DNA of 64,000 nucleotides, from positions 59,822-123,821 of the IMG/VR virus record IMGVR_UViG_3300031857_016023; one strand, written 5' to 3'. This stretch comes from a virus. Positions 26,831 to 36,997 of this stretch are shown piece by piece; within the stretch, counting starts at the first letter, position 1; each line of letters begins with the position of its first letter. Under the pieces are notes generated by a model. The model was not told the DNA's origin, ran no database searches, and saw nothing but the letters and a program-made list of their open reading frames with translations. Made by a program: the position numbers and the translations under genes.

Positions 26831-27371
26831 TTTTATTTTCTAATTCTTGTACTCTATGATTTAATTCTTTAACTGTTTCTACCAAATAAGCAATAAGACC
26901 TTGATAGTTTATTGTTTTGAAACCTTGTGTTGTTTCATTTACTAAATGAGGTAAAGTTTTTTCAACATCTTGAGCAATAAAACCAGAAGCTTTTCTACCG
27001 TTATCTTTCCAATTAAATTCAACTCCAGATAATTTTGAAATCATTGAAATTGGATTTTCAATTTCTAAAATATTGTTTTTTAATGTTATATCGGATACCG
27101 TATTAAAATTAATTGAAGTAAGAGTTGCTGTATTTGGATTAAAATACAATTGAGTATTTGATATGAAAACATTTGGAGAAAGTAAACCAGTATTAGAAGA
27201 AGCCAAACAAACTGGATAATCTAAATTTGTAGAGGTGTTTACGGTAGCAATAGCCGGTACAGCTATTGAAACATTAGAAATTTGATAAACTTTACCTTGT
27301 GTGTCTACACTAACAATTGCAGTTATTAAATTACTTCCATATGTTCCTGCAGGTACGCCAAGAATAGCCAT
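26820..27371 (-). CDS. Fibre protein with C-terminal S74 intramolecular chaperone domain
   Basis: A 183-residue protein. Residues about 92-183 match the Peptidase_S74 (endosialidase-type) intramolecular chaperone: SDITLKNNILEIENPISMIS, VEFNWKDNGRKASGFIAQDV, HLVNE, INYQGLIAYLVETVKELN and a final coiled coil. In known cases this domain trimerises a fibre and then cleaves itself off at the Ser of the SD motif. The N-terminal part (LITAIVSVDTQGKVYQISNV) is a short fibre module. It lies just upstream of the three propeller genes. Confidence 0.85.
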   Translation of the reverse strand: MAILGVPAGTYGSNLITAIVSVDTQGKVYQISNVSIAVPAIATVNTSTNLDYPVCLASSNTGLLSPNVFISNTQLYFNPNTATLTSINFNTVSDITLKNNILEIENPISMISKLSGVEFNWKDNGRKASGFIAQDVEKTLPHLVNETTQGFKTINYQGLIAYLVETVKELNHRVQELENKNGI

Positions 27372-27372
27372 T

Positions 27373-27699
27373 TTATGTTATCTCCAAAGCTGAAACAACC
27401 ACATCAGCTGAACTTGCCAAAGAAGTTTGAACATTTATAAAATCTCCAGCTTCTAAAACTAATTTTTGATCTCCTCCAATTGGCACTAAAGTTTGACCTG
27501 TAGCTATGGGTGCCATGTGAGTTAAAAAGCATAATGTGCCGCCGGAATTTATCATCACATTTGCTGTAATTGCTGTTCCAGTTTTATTAGCAACAGACAT
27601 ACCAATTATTGTTGTTTGAGTTGCAGCTTGACAAATGTAAACATTTGAAGCTGAAGTACCAACCGAATTAGTTAAATTATTTTTAAAACTATTTGCCAT
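27373..27699 (-). CDS. Small virion protein, beta-rich
   Basis: A 108-residue protein: NVYICQAATQTTIIGMSVAN, then SGGTLCFLTHMAPIATGQTL, then KLVLEAGDFINVQTSLAS. I recall similar small beta-sandwich proteins adjacent to fibre genes of T4-like phages, sometimes annotated as virion structural protein. No signal peptide or enzyme motif. Cotranscribed with fibre genes on both sides (12 and 2 bases away). Confidence 0.6.
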   Translation of the reverse strand: MANSFKNNLTNSVGTSASNVYICQAATQTTIIGMSVANKTGTAITANVMINSGGTLCFLTHMAPIATGQTLVPIGGDQKLVLEAGDFINVQTSLASSADVVVSALEIT

Positions 27700-27710
27700 T
27701 TTAGTACCTT

Positions 27711-28259
27711 TTATCCTAAAGCAATTGAAAATGCAAGAGCATCCGCACTAGCAACATTTGCCGCAGTGAAAGCTCCGTTAGCGTATACAGCAGCTGAATT
27801 CGATTTAGCTGAAGTTGTGTTTAAGAGATTACCAGCAGATCCAACCAATAAAGTCACATTTGCTATTTCGTGATTACCATATGAAACAAATGTTGTGCCA
27901 GCAAATGTTGCAGTATTTTGTATAATGGATGTTGTATTGCCAACATACAAATCTCTAGTTATATCTAAAGTTTTAAGTATGTTAACATTACCAGAAACAT
28001 TTAAATCTTCTAAAATATATCCAGAACCGTTTACATTGAGATTATCAAAACCAATAACATCTAAAGTGATATTACCACTTACTGTAAGATCTCCTCCAAT
28101 TGTAACGTCATTTTCAATATGCATGTTGGTGTTAGCAACATAAGTTTTGGTTACACCACCTTCTCTCAATAAATTTATATCATCAACTATATTTTGAGTT
28201 GTTGATAACCATTGATAAAATGTGTTAGTGGTAACTACTGCGCTTATTATATTAGCCAT
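27711..28259 (-). CDS. Short tail fibre protein
   Basis: A 182-residue protein. The middle is a run of short beta-strand units (NDVTIGGDLTVSGNITLDVI, LNVNGSGYILEDLNVSGNVN) typical of triple beta-helix fibre stalks, followed by an Ala/Asn shaft unit (SAAVYANGAFTAAN). The N terminus (FYQWLSTTQNIVDDINLLRE) may attach it to the baseplate. Overlaps the coiled-coil gene by one base. Confidence 0.65.
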   Translation of the reverse strand: MANIISAVVTTNTFYQWLSTTQNIVDDINLLREGGVTKTYVANTNMHIENDVTIGGDLTVSGNITLDVIGFDNLNVNGSGYILEDLNVSGNVNILKTLDITRDLYVGNTTSIIQNTATFAGTTFVSYGNHEIANVTLLVGSAGNLLNTTSAKSNSAAVYANGAFTAANVASADALAFSIALG

Positions 28260-28504
28260 TATTGTTTCCGGAGTGAGGCAATTTCAATGAGTAAATTTTT
28301 AATATCTTGCATATCAGATTCTAATTTTGCCAATCGTTGTTTAGTTTCACTTTCATCTTTTTTAAGTGCTTGAACGAGATTTTTTTTATTTCTATATTCT
28401 CTTAAAGCCGCTAAATTATTATTTAGAAGAGCTTTGGAATTTACATCTCTAACTAAATTTTCATCTTCAGTTTGTATTAAAATATTAGAATCTATCATTG
28501 TCAT
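28259..28504 (-). CDS. Short coiled-coil protein
   Basis: An 81-residue charged protein with a predicted coiled coil from about residue 28 to the end (LAALREYRNKKNLVQALKKD, LAKLESDMQDIKNLLIEIAS). It starts in an ATGA overlap with the upstream baseplate gene and overlaps the next fibre gene. Function unknown; a fibre or baseplate assembly factor is plausible by context only. Confidence 0.55.
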   Translation of the reverse strand: MTMIDSNILIQTEDENLVRDVNSKALLNNNLAALREYRNKKNLVQALKKDESETKQRLAKLESDMQDIKNLLIEIASLRKQ

Positions 28505-30087
28505 GGTGCTAATGCTATTGCTCTAAAATCTTTAATTATAGGAACATAATTTGTATCTGAAGATCTCATCACTATTTTAATTGAGAATGTTTTAAAGTTA
28601 TTGTATGTCACACCATCTGTTCCAAGGTAAGAACAGTCTAATGTTGATGGTTTAAACAAATATTCTATAAAATCTGTTTCAACTTGTGATTTAAGAGTAT
28701 TTAAAATTGATTCATTACCTTGTTGAACATTTATCATTCTAACATAAGGTCTATCTTCAAATAAAGTTTCATCTTCATCTGCTAAAACTCTGTAGTAAAC
28801 TTCAATAGTTGTTGCTGATGGTTGATAAGCAGTAAGGTAAACACGAATCATATTTGCATCAAAACCATCTGCTAAATTAACTCTACGTGTAATGTAACGA
28901 GCTGCAGCTGGTCCACCTGTTGGACTAATTTCCGATTCGCAAGATATAACAGCTCTATTTTCTGAAGTAGATTGTGGACCTCCTGCATCATAAGATAGAA
29001 ATATATTCGTATTACCTACGTAACCAGAACCTTCAGTCGTTATTTCAATTCTTTCTATTTTACCTGATGTTGTATTAGCTACTGCTTTTCCTACAAAACC
29101 TGAACCTGGATAAACATCTGAATAAGATGCTGTGCTATTAGAAACATAGAGAGTAGCATTACCTGTTTGATTTCTACCAGCATCAACAATAGTAAATTTA
29201 TTCAAAGCTAACCCACAATCATTAATTACATTTTTAACTCCAATCAAATTAACTCTAGTAGAATCAATCATGGGCGAAACTGTATTATCTGATGTTACTA
29301 AACCAGCTTTAATAAAAACTGAATTTCCACTGGTATAAACTACTTTTCTAGTATCTAAAACTAAATTTTCATCTTGTAAAAAAGAAGTATATTCAGTATC
29401 TAAAACGCCGCTAGAATTATCTCTTAATCTATACGAATAATTTGTTGAGGCTCCGTCAAATAATAACTCTTGTGTTCCAACTTTCATTAAATCAAATTCA
29501 ATATTTGAAGTTGGACTTATATTTTCAAAAACAACTTCTGTAGTTGAATTTGGTGTAAAATCACATGCGTTTAAACGAAACATTAAATCAATATCTTGAT
29601 ATGCGGTATAAGTTGATCCGTTTTGTGATTTAAAAAATGAACCCGTATAAACTTGTTTATCTACTCGGCGATCTGAACCATCAAGTCTTGTACCGCCAAC
29701 CTCTGCTATAAAAACTTCATAATTATCAGAATTGGTAAACATAACAATAGCATGCTCGCCAGGTAAAAGAAAAATTGGCGCAGGAAATTTAAATCTTGTA
29801 TAATGATTTGGATTTGAAAGATTTGGAATATTAGTACCAGAACCAGTAACAACATTAATTTTATCTGGCCTTAATGATACTTGGCCAAGAGCTGCACTAC
29901 TATGAATTAATGATGAGTGTGGGTAACCATTTATAACAGGTCTAAGTTGAACTGTAAATGGTTGATATGTTACTTGGTCTTTTTTCTTAAAAACTAAATC
30001 AACACTATGTACAAACATACCTTTTGGATATGTTGCTGCGTCAACAAAAAAAGTTTGTGCTACTGGATCAATAAACGATGTTGCCAT
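28501..30087 (-). CDS. Baseplate wedge/fibre-connector protein (gp9/gp10 region)
   Basis: A 528-residue protein: FIDPVAQTFFVDAATYPKGM at the N terminus, YQPFTVQLRPVINGYPHSSL, HYTRFKFPAPIFLLPGEHAI and YVRMINVQQGNESIL. I associate this sequence pattern with a large baseplate protein of marine T4-like phages encoded after gp8, in the place of T4 gp9-gp10. Which T4 protein it equals cannot be decided here. It lies two bases after the 1762-residue baseplate protein and before the fibre genes, consistent with attachment of fibres to the baseplate. Confidence 0.65.
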   Translation of the reverse strand: MATSFIDPVAQTFFVDAATYPKGMFVHSVDLVFKKKDQVTYQPFTVQLRPVINGYPHSSLIHSSAALGQVSLRPDKINVVTGSGTNIPNLSNPNHYTRFKFPAPIFLLPGEHAIVMFTNSDNYEVFIAEVGGTRLDGSDRRVDKQVYTGSFFKSQNGSTYTAYQDIDLMFRLNACDFTPNSTTEVVFENISPTSNIEFDLMKVGTQELLFDGASTNYSYRLRDNSSGVLDTEYTSFLQDENLVLDTRKVVYTSGNSVFIKAGLVTSDNTVSPMIDSTRVNLIGVKNVINDCGLALNKFTIVDAGRNQTGNATLYVSNSTASYSDVYPGSGFVGKAVANTTSGKIERIEITTEGSGYVGNTNIFLSYDAGGPQSTSENRAVISCESEISPTGGPAAARYITRRVNLADGFDANMIRVYLTAYQPSATTIEVYYRVLADEDETLFEDRPYVRMINVQQGNESILNTLKSQVETDFIEYLFKPSTLDCSYLGTDGVTYNNFKTFSIKIVMRSSDTNYVPIIKDFRAIALAP

Positions 30088-30088
30088 A

Positions 30089-33000
30089 TTAATTCCTAAT
30101 TAATTTACTTTTGAAGTATTCTTTAATTACTTTAAACGGTGAAGTTACAATATTAATTGAAGAAACTAATATGTAAAATGCTACCATGAAAGTAAAGATA
30201 GTGTAACCTTTTAATCTAGAATCTGGTTTACTTAGGTTTGGATTTGTTAAACCAACTATTGAACAAATAATTAAACCTAACCAAAACACAAGTTTACCAA
30301 CTAAAGAACCTTCGTCACGAACTCTTTCAACATATGCCATTTCATCTGACCAAGGTCTTGCAATTACTTCTGTCATATGTAGTGCTATATTTCTTTGCAT
30401 TTCGTTATTGTCTTTCATATCCCAAAGATATAAACTTGGCCCACGACCCTTTAACCATTCGACAATTGTTTTTGCCCAATACACATAACCACGATAAATG
30501 ATTGGATGATTACGTTGCAGGCGGCGACCAAATCTTTGATCGGCTTCATTTATATCTGGCGCAAAGAAACCTTGTTGTGCCATTTCAGAGCAGATAATTT
30601 TACAACCAGAACCTCCGCCACTTGGAGGTGGAGTTCTATCTCGAATTAGAGTTGATCCAAGAACTTCTCTTTGAACAACCGAACTTTTTGCAATATTATC
30701 TTGTCTTTCATAAATTGCTTGAACTTGAATAGTAGGAACACGAACAGAAACCGAAACATTTTCAACAGTATTTAAAACACCTTGAGCATACCATTGTTCT
30801 TCTGCAAAAGAACTTGTTAGTTGAGGATCATTTGTTGAAGAATTCGTTAATCTGATTAAACGAGCTCCTGTCCTGCTTCTCCATCCATTGTCATAAGCGG
30901 TTGGGCCATAATTTGGCAAATACCATCGGCCCGCCATATCGCCATGATCATCAGACTGTGGTTTACCTACAGACCAACGAGAGGTGCTATCAGGATTTAC
31001 ATCCCAATTGGAAGAAAGTGTTGCAACTTTAGTGCTTCCATTATAATTTATAATTGTTCTTTCTTGGCCAATTCCTGTACCAGCAATAATTCTTATTTTA
31101 TAAAATTGTGTTGCATCAATTGGATCTTCTAAAACTTTAGTTCCAGTAAATGGCCAAGTGACATTTGCATAGGTTGTTACAACATCAACATATGTGTTAT
31201 TATAAGGAGCTCCAGAACCAAGAGTTACTGTGTTGGCAGTAGCAGATGTTACATTACCGTTATTCCAAAACATAATATCAATTTTAGCTGTAGCTCCACT
31301 TAATGTACCTGTAATTGTATCATTTGCTGCAAAAGTTCCTCTTACATCACTTAAATAAATGACAGGTTGATCTAATGACCAAGATCTACCAGATTGTTTT
31401 ACAACAATAGCTGAACCACCACTAGAAGAAGTTACTCTTTCATAAACTCCATAACTATCATTAAAATCACTACTTACATTAGCTAACCAAGCTATAGAAG
31501 GAAATTCAATATATTTTGTTCCGTCAAGATCTCCTTGTTCTGCATACAAATAGTGATATTCATTTGGCCTTAAATTTTTTGCTACTGTAATAATCCATTG
31601 AGCTCGAATATAAGGTATAATAGAGAGATCAACTTGCCTAGCTCCAATACTTTTAGTTATTCTTTCAGGAACAAGAACCTTTTTAGTTCCTGTTCTATCT
31701 TTTGAATAATATGTTGTTGTAGTAGTTGATTTTACAGTATCATTATAATCGAGATATCCTGATGATCTTCCTTCAACCCGTGTTTGCACATCAACAGTTT
31801 GTCCAGAAACAAAAGTATTCCAAGAATTCCATTGATTACCCCAACCAGCCGCTCTAGTGTCGTGAAGTGCTTCTCCAATTTGAGCCCATGCGTCATTTTC
31901 GCCTTCTAGGTTTACAAGAACATCTGGCCGTGTTTCTTTATCGATCCAAAAATCTCCTGGCGGAGTAAAATCAAGTGTGCCAGAATAATTTGAAAGAACA
32001 AAAGGATTTACAGCAATTCCATTTGTTGCTACATTTTGACTAATTATTGATTTGATTGTATATGGACTAACTACAATTTGACCAGCTTCCACATTAGCAG
32101 TTGTAAAACTTGTATTTACAACAAAAGAAATGCTTTCATCTTCAAAATAAGGTCTAAGTTCTCCAGCTTCAAAATCCATCGCACACTTATAATCAACATT
32201 TTTAACATCGCCAACTTGATGACCTCTAAATGTATCAGTTAAAATACCATTTTTAAATCTTTCTAAACCATTATCATCAAGAACAGTTAAATCTTGAGCT
32301 GATCTTTCTAATAGATTTAGTGTAGTATAATATTCTAGATTATCAATACGTTTTTCTAATTTACCAATATCTCGCATTGTATATCGTTTGTTTTCAATAT
32401 ACTTAACCTTTGTATCAGAAGGAAAAAAAGTATACGGATTAACAAAAATAGTATACAAACTCATTGTACCATCTGGTTCAGCTGGCGTATTTGGATTTAA
32501 AGAAGAAATTCCTTTAACAACTCTAAATTTTTTATCTTCACCTAAAACAATTCTATCTATTCTTGGAATATAATAACTATAATCAGATTCTAAAGCTTCA
32601 TCTGCTCTAGGGATTGAAATACCAGAAAGAGTAAAATTTCCTGAAACAGCACTAGCATTGGTACGAATTGGCCTAAAATCAACACAATCTCTAAGTTTAT
32701 ACACTTCACCAGTTGCCGGACTTGTATAATTTGGTATTTTAGCATATCGAATATCTTCAGTTGCTCCAAGTGAAGCATTATTATATGAATCAACAGTAAA
32801 ATAACCATCTCCAGTATGAGTAAAATAATTAACTAATACTAAAAGTTGTCCTGTTGGAGGCAAAGCACCAGCTTTTAATGTAATAGAACCATGATCGTAA
32901 TAAGCATCCGTTTGACCATCATTTAAGATATACCTATCAGTAATGTCTTTTGATGTGTCGGACAAATCTGCAGCAACAACAGCAGTAGAAATATCTTTTG

Positions 33001-35377
33001 AATCAATGACTTTAAAAGAAGATTTATAACTGCGGCCTCCTGAAGTTATAGCAAAATACCCATAAGTTTCTTCAAATTTGCCTTCTAGTTTATAAATGTC
33101 AGAGATGTAAAGGCTATCTGATCTTCCAGGAATTTTATTTGGAACTGCAAGAGCAACTTGACTATCATTTAAATAAACTGTTGTATTTCCTACTGGAGAA
33201 ACTCCTCCGGTTCCTATAGAATTTGTTACAGCCGATACAAGTGTTTTTACTTTTGGAGATGTTGTATTAAAATCAACAGTTGCTATAACATCAACTGTTA
33301 TCGAATCACCAACATTATTAAAATTAAGTGTTGCAGTAGAACCGCCACCAGATATTTGAACGTATCTTCCATCAAATGGAAATGAAGGACCAAAACTACC
33401 AGAAGATCCAAAAGGAATAATTTGACCTTTTAAAAACTTTGTTGATGAAGTAACATTATTTGCAACAACTAAAAAATGTTGTGAAACTTGAGCTTCACTT
33501 AAAGTACCTGAGCCAACAAACAAATTTGTAGCAGAACCAGTAGAAAGAGAAAGTGCTCCAGTGCCTCCATTTACCGTTTGATTTCTAAATAAAACTTTAC
33601 CTCTAAAATCTTGGTCAGTCATTCCAAAACTAACGAAAGATTGAGGCACACGATATACTAGAGATTTAAAATTCGTATCAGAAATAAATGTGTTTCCAAA
33701 AGCAGCCGAAGGAGAAGAAAGTGTTTTATTAACAGAATCTACGTTTGCTGAAGAAAGAATATGTGCGCTAGAATTTGATTTAATAAAAGATTGTACATCT
33801 TTAATATTAAAATCTATTGTATAAGAAGAATTGCTTCTTGGTTGAGTTACAAACGTATCAGCAATTTTAGCTGTTTTGTTTAGGTGATCGTAAGAAACAA
33901 TTCTATGTTTTACATTATCAGCACCATAACCAGAAGAAATGCGAACAATAGCATTGTAATAAGCATTAGCAACATTTGATACTTGACCTGCGGTAGTTGA
34001 AAGGATTATGTGTGTTGAATTGCCTGATCCTCCACAATTTCCTGTTACTGTAGAAAGTCTTGTATCAAAGATATAAAAATTATATTTGTGTGTATCTGAA
34101 ATTGCAGTATTGGAAGCTGAGACAAATTCAATTTCACGAATTCTTGCTGTACCAATTTTAGTAGAACCGTAAGATGTGGTATTTGATGTACTTACATTTC
34201 CATTAGCTACACAATGTAAATCAAACCCTTCCATTGTTCCAGTATCAAACAATCCTTTAGCATTAGTTACAGTAATATAATTTCCATAGTTAGCTGCAAT
34301 ATCATAATTTTGAACAGCATATTTTTCTCTTGCTCGTTCTAATGTTATATTTGTTGGCGATATAGTTTCAATTTCAAAACCACGTACATATGCTTTTCCT
34401 GCACTCAGTTTAGCAGTAAATAAAGCTGAATTTGAAGTATTGGATGCACTATCAGGAACATGATCTTTTAAATAAATTGTAAAAGGTTGTACTGTATAGT
34501 TACCTGATTCATCATAAGTTCTTCTAGCAAAAGTTTTTTCTAATTCAGCATAAAGAGGGTAATTATTTCTTAATGTAATTGTTCCGTTTTCAATTCGAAC
34601 AATTTCAATAAATTTCGTGTCATCAGTAGAATTTAAACTCCTTGCAGTTAATACTAAATCTACTTTATAACGAGTAGCTCCTGGTGCTTGATAGTTTGAA
34701 GCATTTAAAGCAGGATCTAGTAGAGTAGTATCAGTTCTCTCATCAATAATACTCTCTTGATAAGCTAAACCAATTCGATATGATGGAGAATTATCATATT
34801 TGTTCAATACAATTGTTTGAGATGAAACTTTAACAAAAAAATCATCTATAAAATAAACACCTTCATTTACACTTGCAGTTGATCCTTTGCCCGTAGATTC
34901 TATTGGCAATAAACGAGCTTCAAATTGATCATCATCTATTGTAAAAAAAGTTTCATTGTCTACAAGAGTTAAACCTGTTTTATATTCAACAAATATTGTT
35001 GGAGGATCTGTTAATGTTCCTTCTTTTATCGCAACAACTTTTCCTAATGAACCATTTGAAGCTAAAGCGTGAGCATTACCAATATTTTTTCCAAGAAAAT
35101 TATTTACATCAATATCTTGGCCACCAACAGTTGTTGTTCTTAGTTTATGATATATTACTGAGGTAGAAACAGAAACTTCTCCTCCAGTAACAACCGATCC
35201 ATTTTTAAAAATATGTTTACCAAAACGAGAAATTTGTTTTTGAAGAATGGTTTGAAGTTGAGTTAATTCTCGAGCTTGAACAGCATAACCTGGCCGAAAA
35301 AGAACTCGAAGAAATTTTTTATCTTCATCGTAATCATCATAGTATGGATTTACATTAAAATTTTGAACTAATGCCAT
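30089..35377 (-). CDS. Giant baseplate protein (DUF4815-type) with C-terminal membrane-like helices
   Basis: A 1762-residue protein. The N terminus (NVNPYYDDYDEDKKFLRVLF, RPGYAVQARELTQLQTILQK) is the DUF4815-type start of a large baseplate protein of marine T4-like phages. The centre is beta-rich with many short repeats. The final 180 residues contain CKIICSEMAQQGFF, a Trp-rich helical stretch, and two hydrophobic helices (FWLGLIICSIVGL and FTFMVAFYILVSSINIV) ending in a basic tail. Such helices are unexpected in a soluble baseplate protein and could insert in a host membrane. Position after gp8 supports a wedge or peripheral baseplate role. Confidence 0.7.
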   Translation of the reverse strand: MALVQNFNVNPYYDDYDEDKKFLRVLFRPGYAVQARELTQLQTILQKQISRFGKHIFKNGSVVTGGEVSVSTSVIYHKLRTTTVGGQDIDVNNFLGKNIGNAHALASNGSLGKVVAIKEGTLTDPPTIFVEYKTGLTLVDNETFFTIDDDQFEARLLPIESTGKGSTASVNEGVYFIDDFFVKVSSQTIVLNKYDNSPSYRIGLAYQESIIDERTDTTLLDPALNASNYQAPGATRYKVDLVLTARSLNSTDDTKFIEIVRIENGTITLRNNYPLYAELEKTFARRTYDESGNYTVQPFTIYLKDHVPDSASNTSNSALFTAKLSAGKAYVRGFEIETISPTNITLERAREKYAVQNYDIAANYGNYITVTNAKGLFDTGTMEGFDLHCVANGNVSTSNTTSYGSTKIGTARIREIEFVSASNTAISDTHKYNFYIFDTRLSTVTGNCGGSGNSTHIILSTTAGQVSNVANAYYNAIVRISSGYGADNVKHRIVSYDHLNKTAKIADTFVTQPRSNSSYTIDFNIKDVQSFIKSNSSAHILSSANVDSVNKTLSSPSAAFGNTFISDTNFKSLVYRVPQSFVSFGMTDQDFRGKVLFRNQTVNGGTGALSLSTGSATNLFVGSGTLSEAQVSQHFLVVANNVTSSTKFLKGQIIPFGSSGSFGPSFPFDGRYVQISGGGSTATLNFNNVGDSITVDVIATVDFNTTSPKVKTLVSAVTNSIGTGGVSPVGNTTVYLNDSQVALAVPNKIPGRSDSLYISDIYKLEGKFEETYGYFAITSGGRSYKSSFKVIDSKDISTAVVAADLSDTSKDITDRYILNDGQTDAYYDHGSITLKAGALPPTGQLLVLVNYFTHTGDGYFTVDSYNNASLGATEDIRYAKIPNYTSPATGEVYKLRDCVDFRPIRTNASAVSGNFTLSGISIPRADEALESDYSYYIPRIDRIVLGEDKKFRVVKGISSLNPNTPAEPDGTMSLYTIFVNPYTFFPSDTKVKYIENKRYTMRDIGKLEKRIDNLEYYTTLNLLERSAQDLTVLDDNGLERFKNGILTDTFRGHQVGDVKNVDYKCAMDFEAGELRPYFEDESISFVVNTSFTTANVEAGQIVVSPYTIKSIISQNVATNGIAVNPFVLSNYSGTLDFTPPGDFWIDKETRPDVLVNLEGENDAWAQIGEALHDTRAAGWGNQWNSWNTFVSGQTVDVQTRVEGRSSGYLDYNDTVKSTTTTTYYSKDRTGTKKVLVPERITKSIGARQVDLSIIPYIRAQWIITVAKNLRPNEYHYLYAEQGDLDGTKYIEFPSIAWLANVSSDFNDSYGVYERVTSSSGGSAIVVKQSGRSWSLDQPVIYLSDVRGTFAANDTITGTLSGATAKIDIMFWNNGNVTSATANTVTLGSGAPYNNTYVDVVTTYANVTWPFTGTKVLEDPIDATQFYKIRIIAGTGIGQERTIINYNGSTKVATLSSNWDVNPDSTSRWSVGKPQSDDHGDMAGRWYLPNYGPTAYDNGWRSRTGARLIRLTNSSTNDPQLTSSFAEEQWYAQGVLNTVENVSVSVRVPTIQVQAIYERQDNIAKSSVVQREVLGSTLIRDRTPPPSGGGSGCKIICSEMAQQGFFAPDINEADQRFGRRLQRNHPIIYRGYVYWAKTIVEWLKGRGPSLYLWDMKDNNEMQRNIALHMTEVIARPWSDEMAYVERVRDEGSLVGKLVFWLGLIICSIVGLTNPNLSKPDSRLKGYTIFTFMVAFYILVSSINIVTSPFKVIKEYFKSKLIRN

Positions 35378-35386
35378 TTTTAACCT

Positions 35387-36988
35387 TTAAAAATTAATAA
35401 TAATTTTAATATTTTCAGCTTGACCAAGTATTCTGTCTGTTTTTTGTTCATTCGTTACATATAAAAATTCACCAGAATATGGTTCAAATTCAGGATTATC
35501 AATTGTAACTATTGTTCTAGTAGCTCCAGAGGTAAAGCCAGTTATGATACCTCCAGAAGTAAATGTGCCTTTTACTTTTGTTAATTTTACAGAACTAAGT
35601 GTTTGGTCATTAACAAATCCGTAAGCAATAGGACTACTTGTATTGCCTTGGTAAACATATTCGTTTAAATTAAAACTTGCTCCAGCAATCAAAGATAAAT
35701 CTGTTGTTTGTGAAAATACTGAATTTGATGTGCTATTATTTGAAGCTAAAAGTTCTTCATATTTATGAGGATTTCTTAAAAGACTAACTTGCCTAAAACT
35801 TGTATTTGGAGAAATTAAACCACTTTCTGTGGTATCATTTTCTCCGATAGTAACAGCTATCATTACGTTATTTGCATTTAGTTCTCTTGCTGGGTTAAAA
35901 CCATGGCCGTATTTTGAAGGTAAAATTACACGGCAATTTGCTCCTGTTCCTGAACCATATATTGTTGCATTAGCATATGTGTAACCTGTACCAATACTCG
36001 TTACTGTTACTTTAGAAACATTTGCATTTGCAGCAGAAACACCTGAAGAAGTATCAGATAACAAAACATTTGCTGCTGCACCTGTGCCTGAACCATCAAT
36101 AAAAAGTCTTGTGGATATTGAAAGGTCATTTGTGTTCCCTCCAGTTCCAGTTGTTGTTGAAGAAAGATTTATAACACCAGTTGAAATTGATATATCTTCA
36201 ATATGTGTTGTTGGCGGTATTCCTGTTCCAGAAATTAACATGTTTTGTAAATTTGATAAAGTAGGAATACTAAAAACTTCTAAAACTAAAGCAGTATTTG
36301 ATAATTTTAATGTTGTTTGACCAGATGTAAAACCATTAACTTTAATATTTGAAGCTTGACGATAGTTTGTTCCTTTATCTGTTACTATAATACTTGTTAA
36401 TTCTCCATCTACAACATTTAATGAACTAACATTAAAATCTAAGGCCGATGTATTTGTTGGTGCAGGAATCCATTGATTTGTAAAAAATTTGTTAAAAGGA
36501 GTAATATTATACATGTATTTCCAAATATAACCATCAGCAGTAGCAATATTACCATTTGAAGTTACATAATCTCCAGTAGGTTCAACTGTTGATAAGGAAG
36601 AATTATTATTTGAAACACACTTGTAAACATTTCGTGCCGAAGTCATAACATACATTGGGTTTAAACTCTGAGAACTATTTGATTTAAATAATTCAGAAAA
36701 TTCTATTGTATCATCAAAAGCTCTGTATTTTACGTTTGCTGTCCAATTGTATCTAGGGATTACTAACTGCACATCATTACCTGTTATTCTTTTTCCAGCA
36801 AACATATTATCCCAAACCAATTTGTCCGCTGAAACGGTTTCAACTATTGAATCTGGAGAAGATTCGTTAGCATATACTATGTGATTTCCAATAGTGATAT
36901 AAGCAATCGTTGGAGTTTCTTCTGAAAAAGACTCCTTGAACTGCTCAGCAGCATTAAAAGACAGTTTTTTGGTTATAATTGATGGCAT
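35387..36988 (-). CDS. 8: Baseplate wedge protein gp8
   Basis: A 533-residue protein. The order AYITIGNHIVYANESSPDSI, VWDNMFAGKRITGNDVQLVI, PRYNW, NVYKCVSNNNS, DGYIWKYMYNITPFNKFFTN and, after a long insert, FRQVSLLRNPHKYEELLASN follows T4 gp8. The region about residues 190-360 is an expansion relative to T4 gp8 (334 residues) made of GTGAAAN-type beta repeats. gp8 dimers bind gp7 and gp10 in the wedge. CATAAATAG lies six bases before the ATG. Confidence 0.85.
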   Translation of the reverse strand: MPSIITKKLSFNAAEQFKESFSEETPTIAYITIGNHIVYANESSPDSIVETVSADKLVWDNMFAGKRITGNDVQLVIPRYNWTANVKYRAFDDTIEFSELFKSNSSQSLNPMYVMTSARNVYKCVSNNNSSLSTVEPTGDYVTSNGNIATADGYIWKYMYNITPFNKFFTNQWIPAPTNTSALDFNVSSLNVVDGELTSIIVTDKGTNYRQASNIKVNGFTSGQTTLKLSNTALVLEVFSIPTLSNLQNMLISGTGIPPTTHIEDISISTGVINLSSTTTGTGGNTNDLSISTRLFIDGSGTGAAANVLLSDTSSGVSAANANVSKVTVTSIGTGYTYANATIYGSGTGANCRVILPSKYGHGFNPARELNANNVMIAVTIGENDTTESGLISPNTSFRQVSLLRNPHKYEELLASNNSTSNSVFSQTTDLSLIAGASFNLNEYVYQGNTSSPIAYGFVNDQTLSSVKLTKVKGTFTSGGIITGFTSGATRTIVTIDNPEFEPYSGEFLYVTNEQKTDRILGQAENIKIIINF

Positions 36989-36997
36989 GGATTCTAT

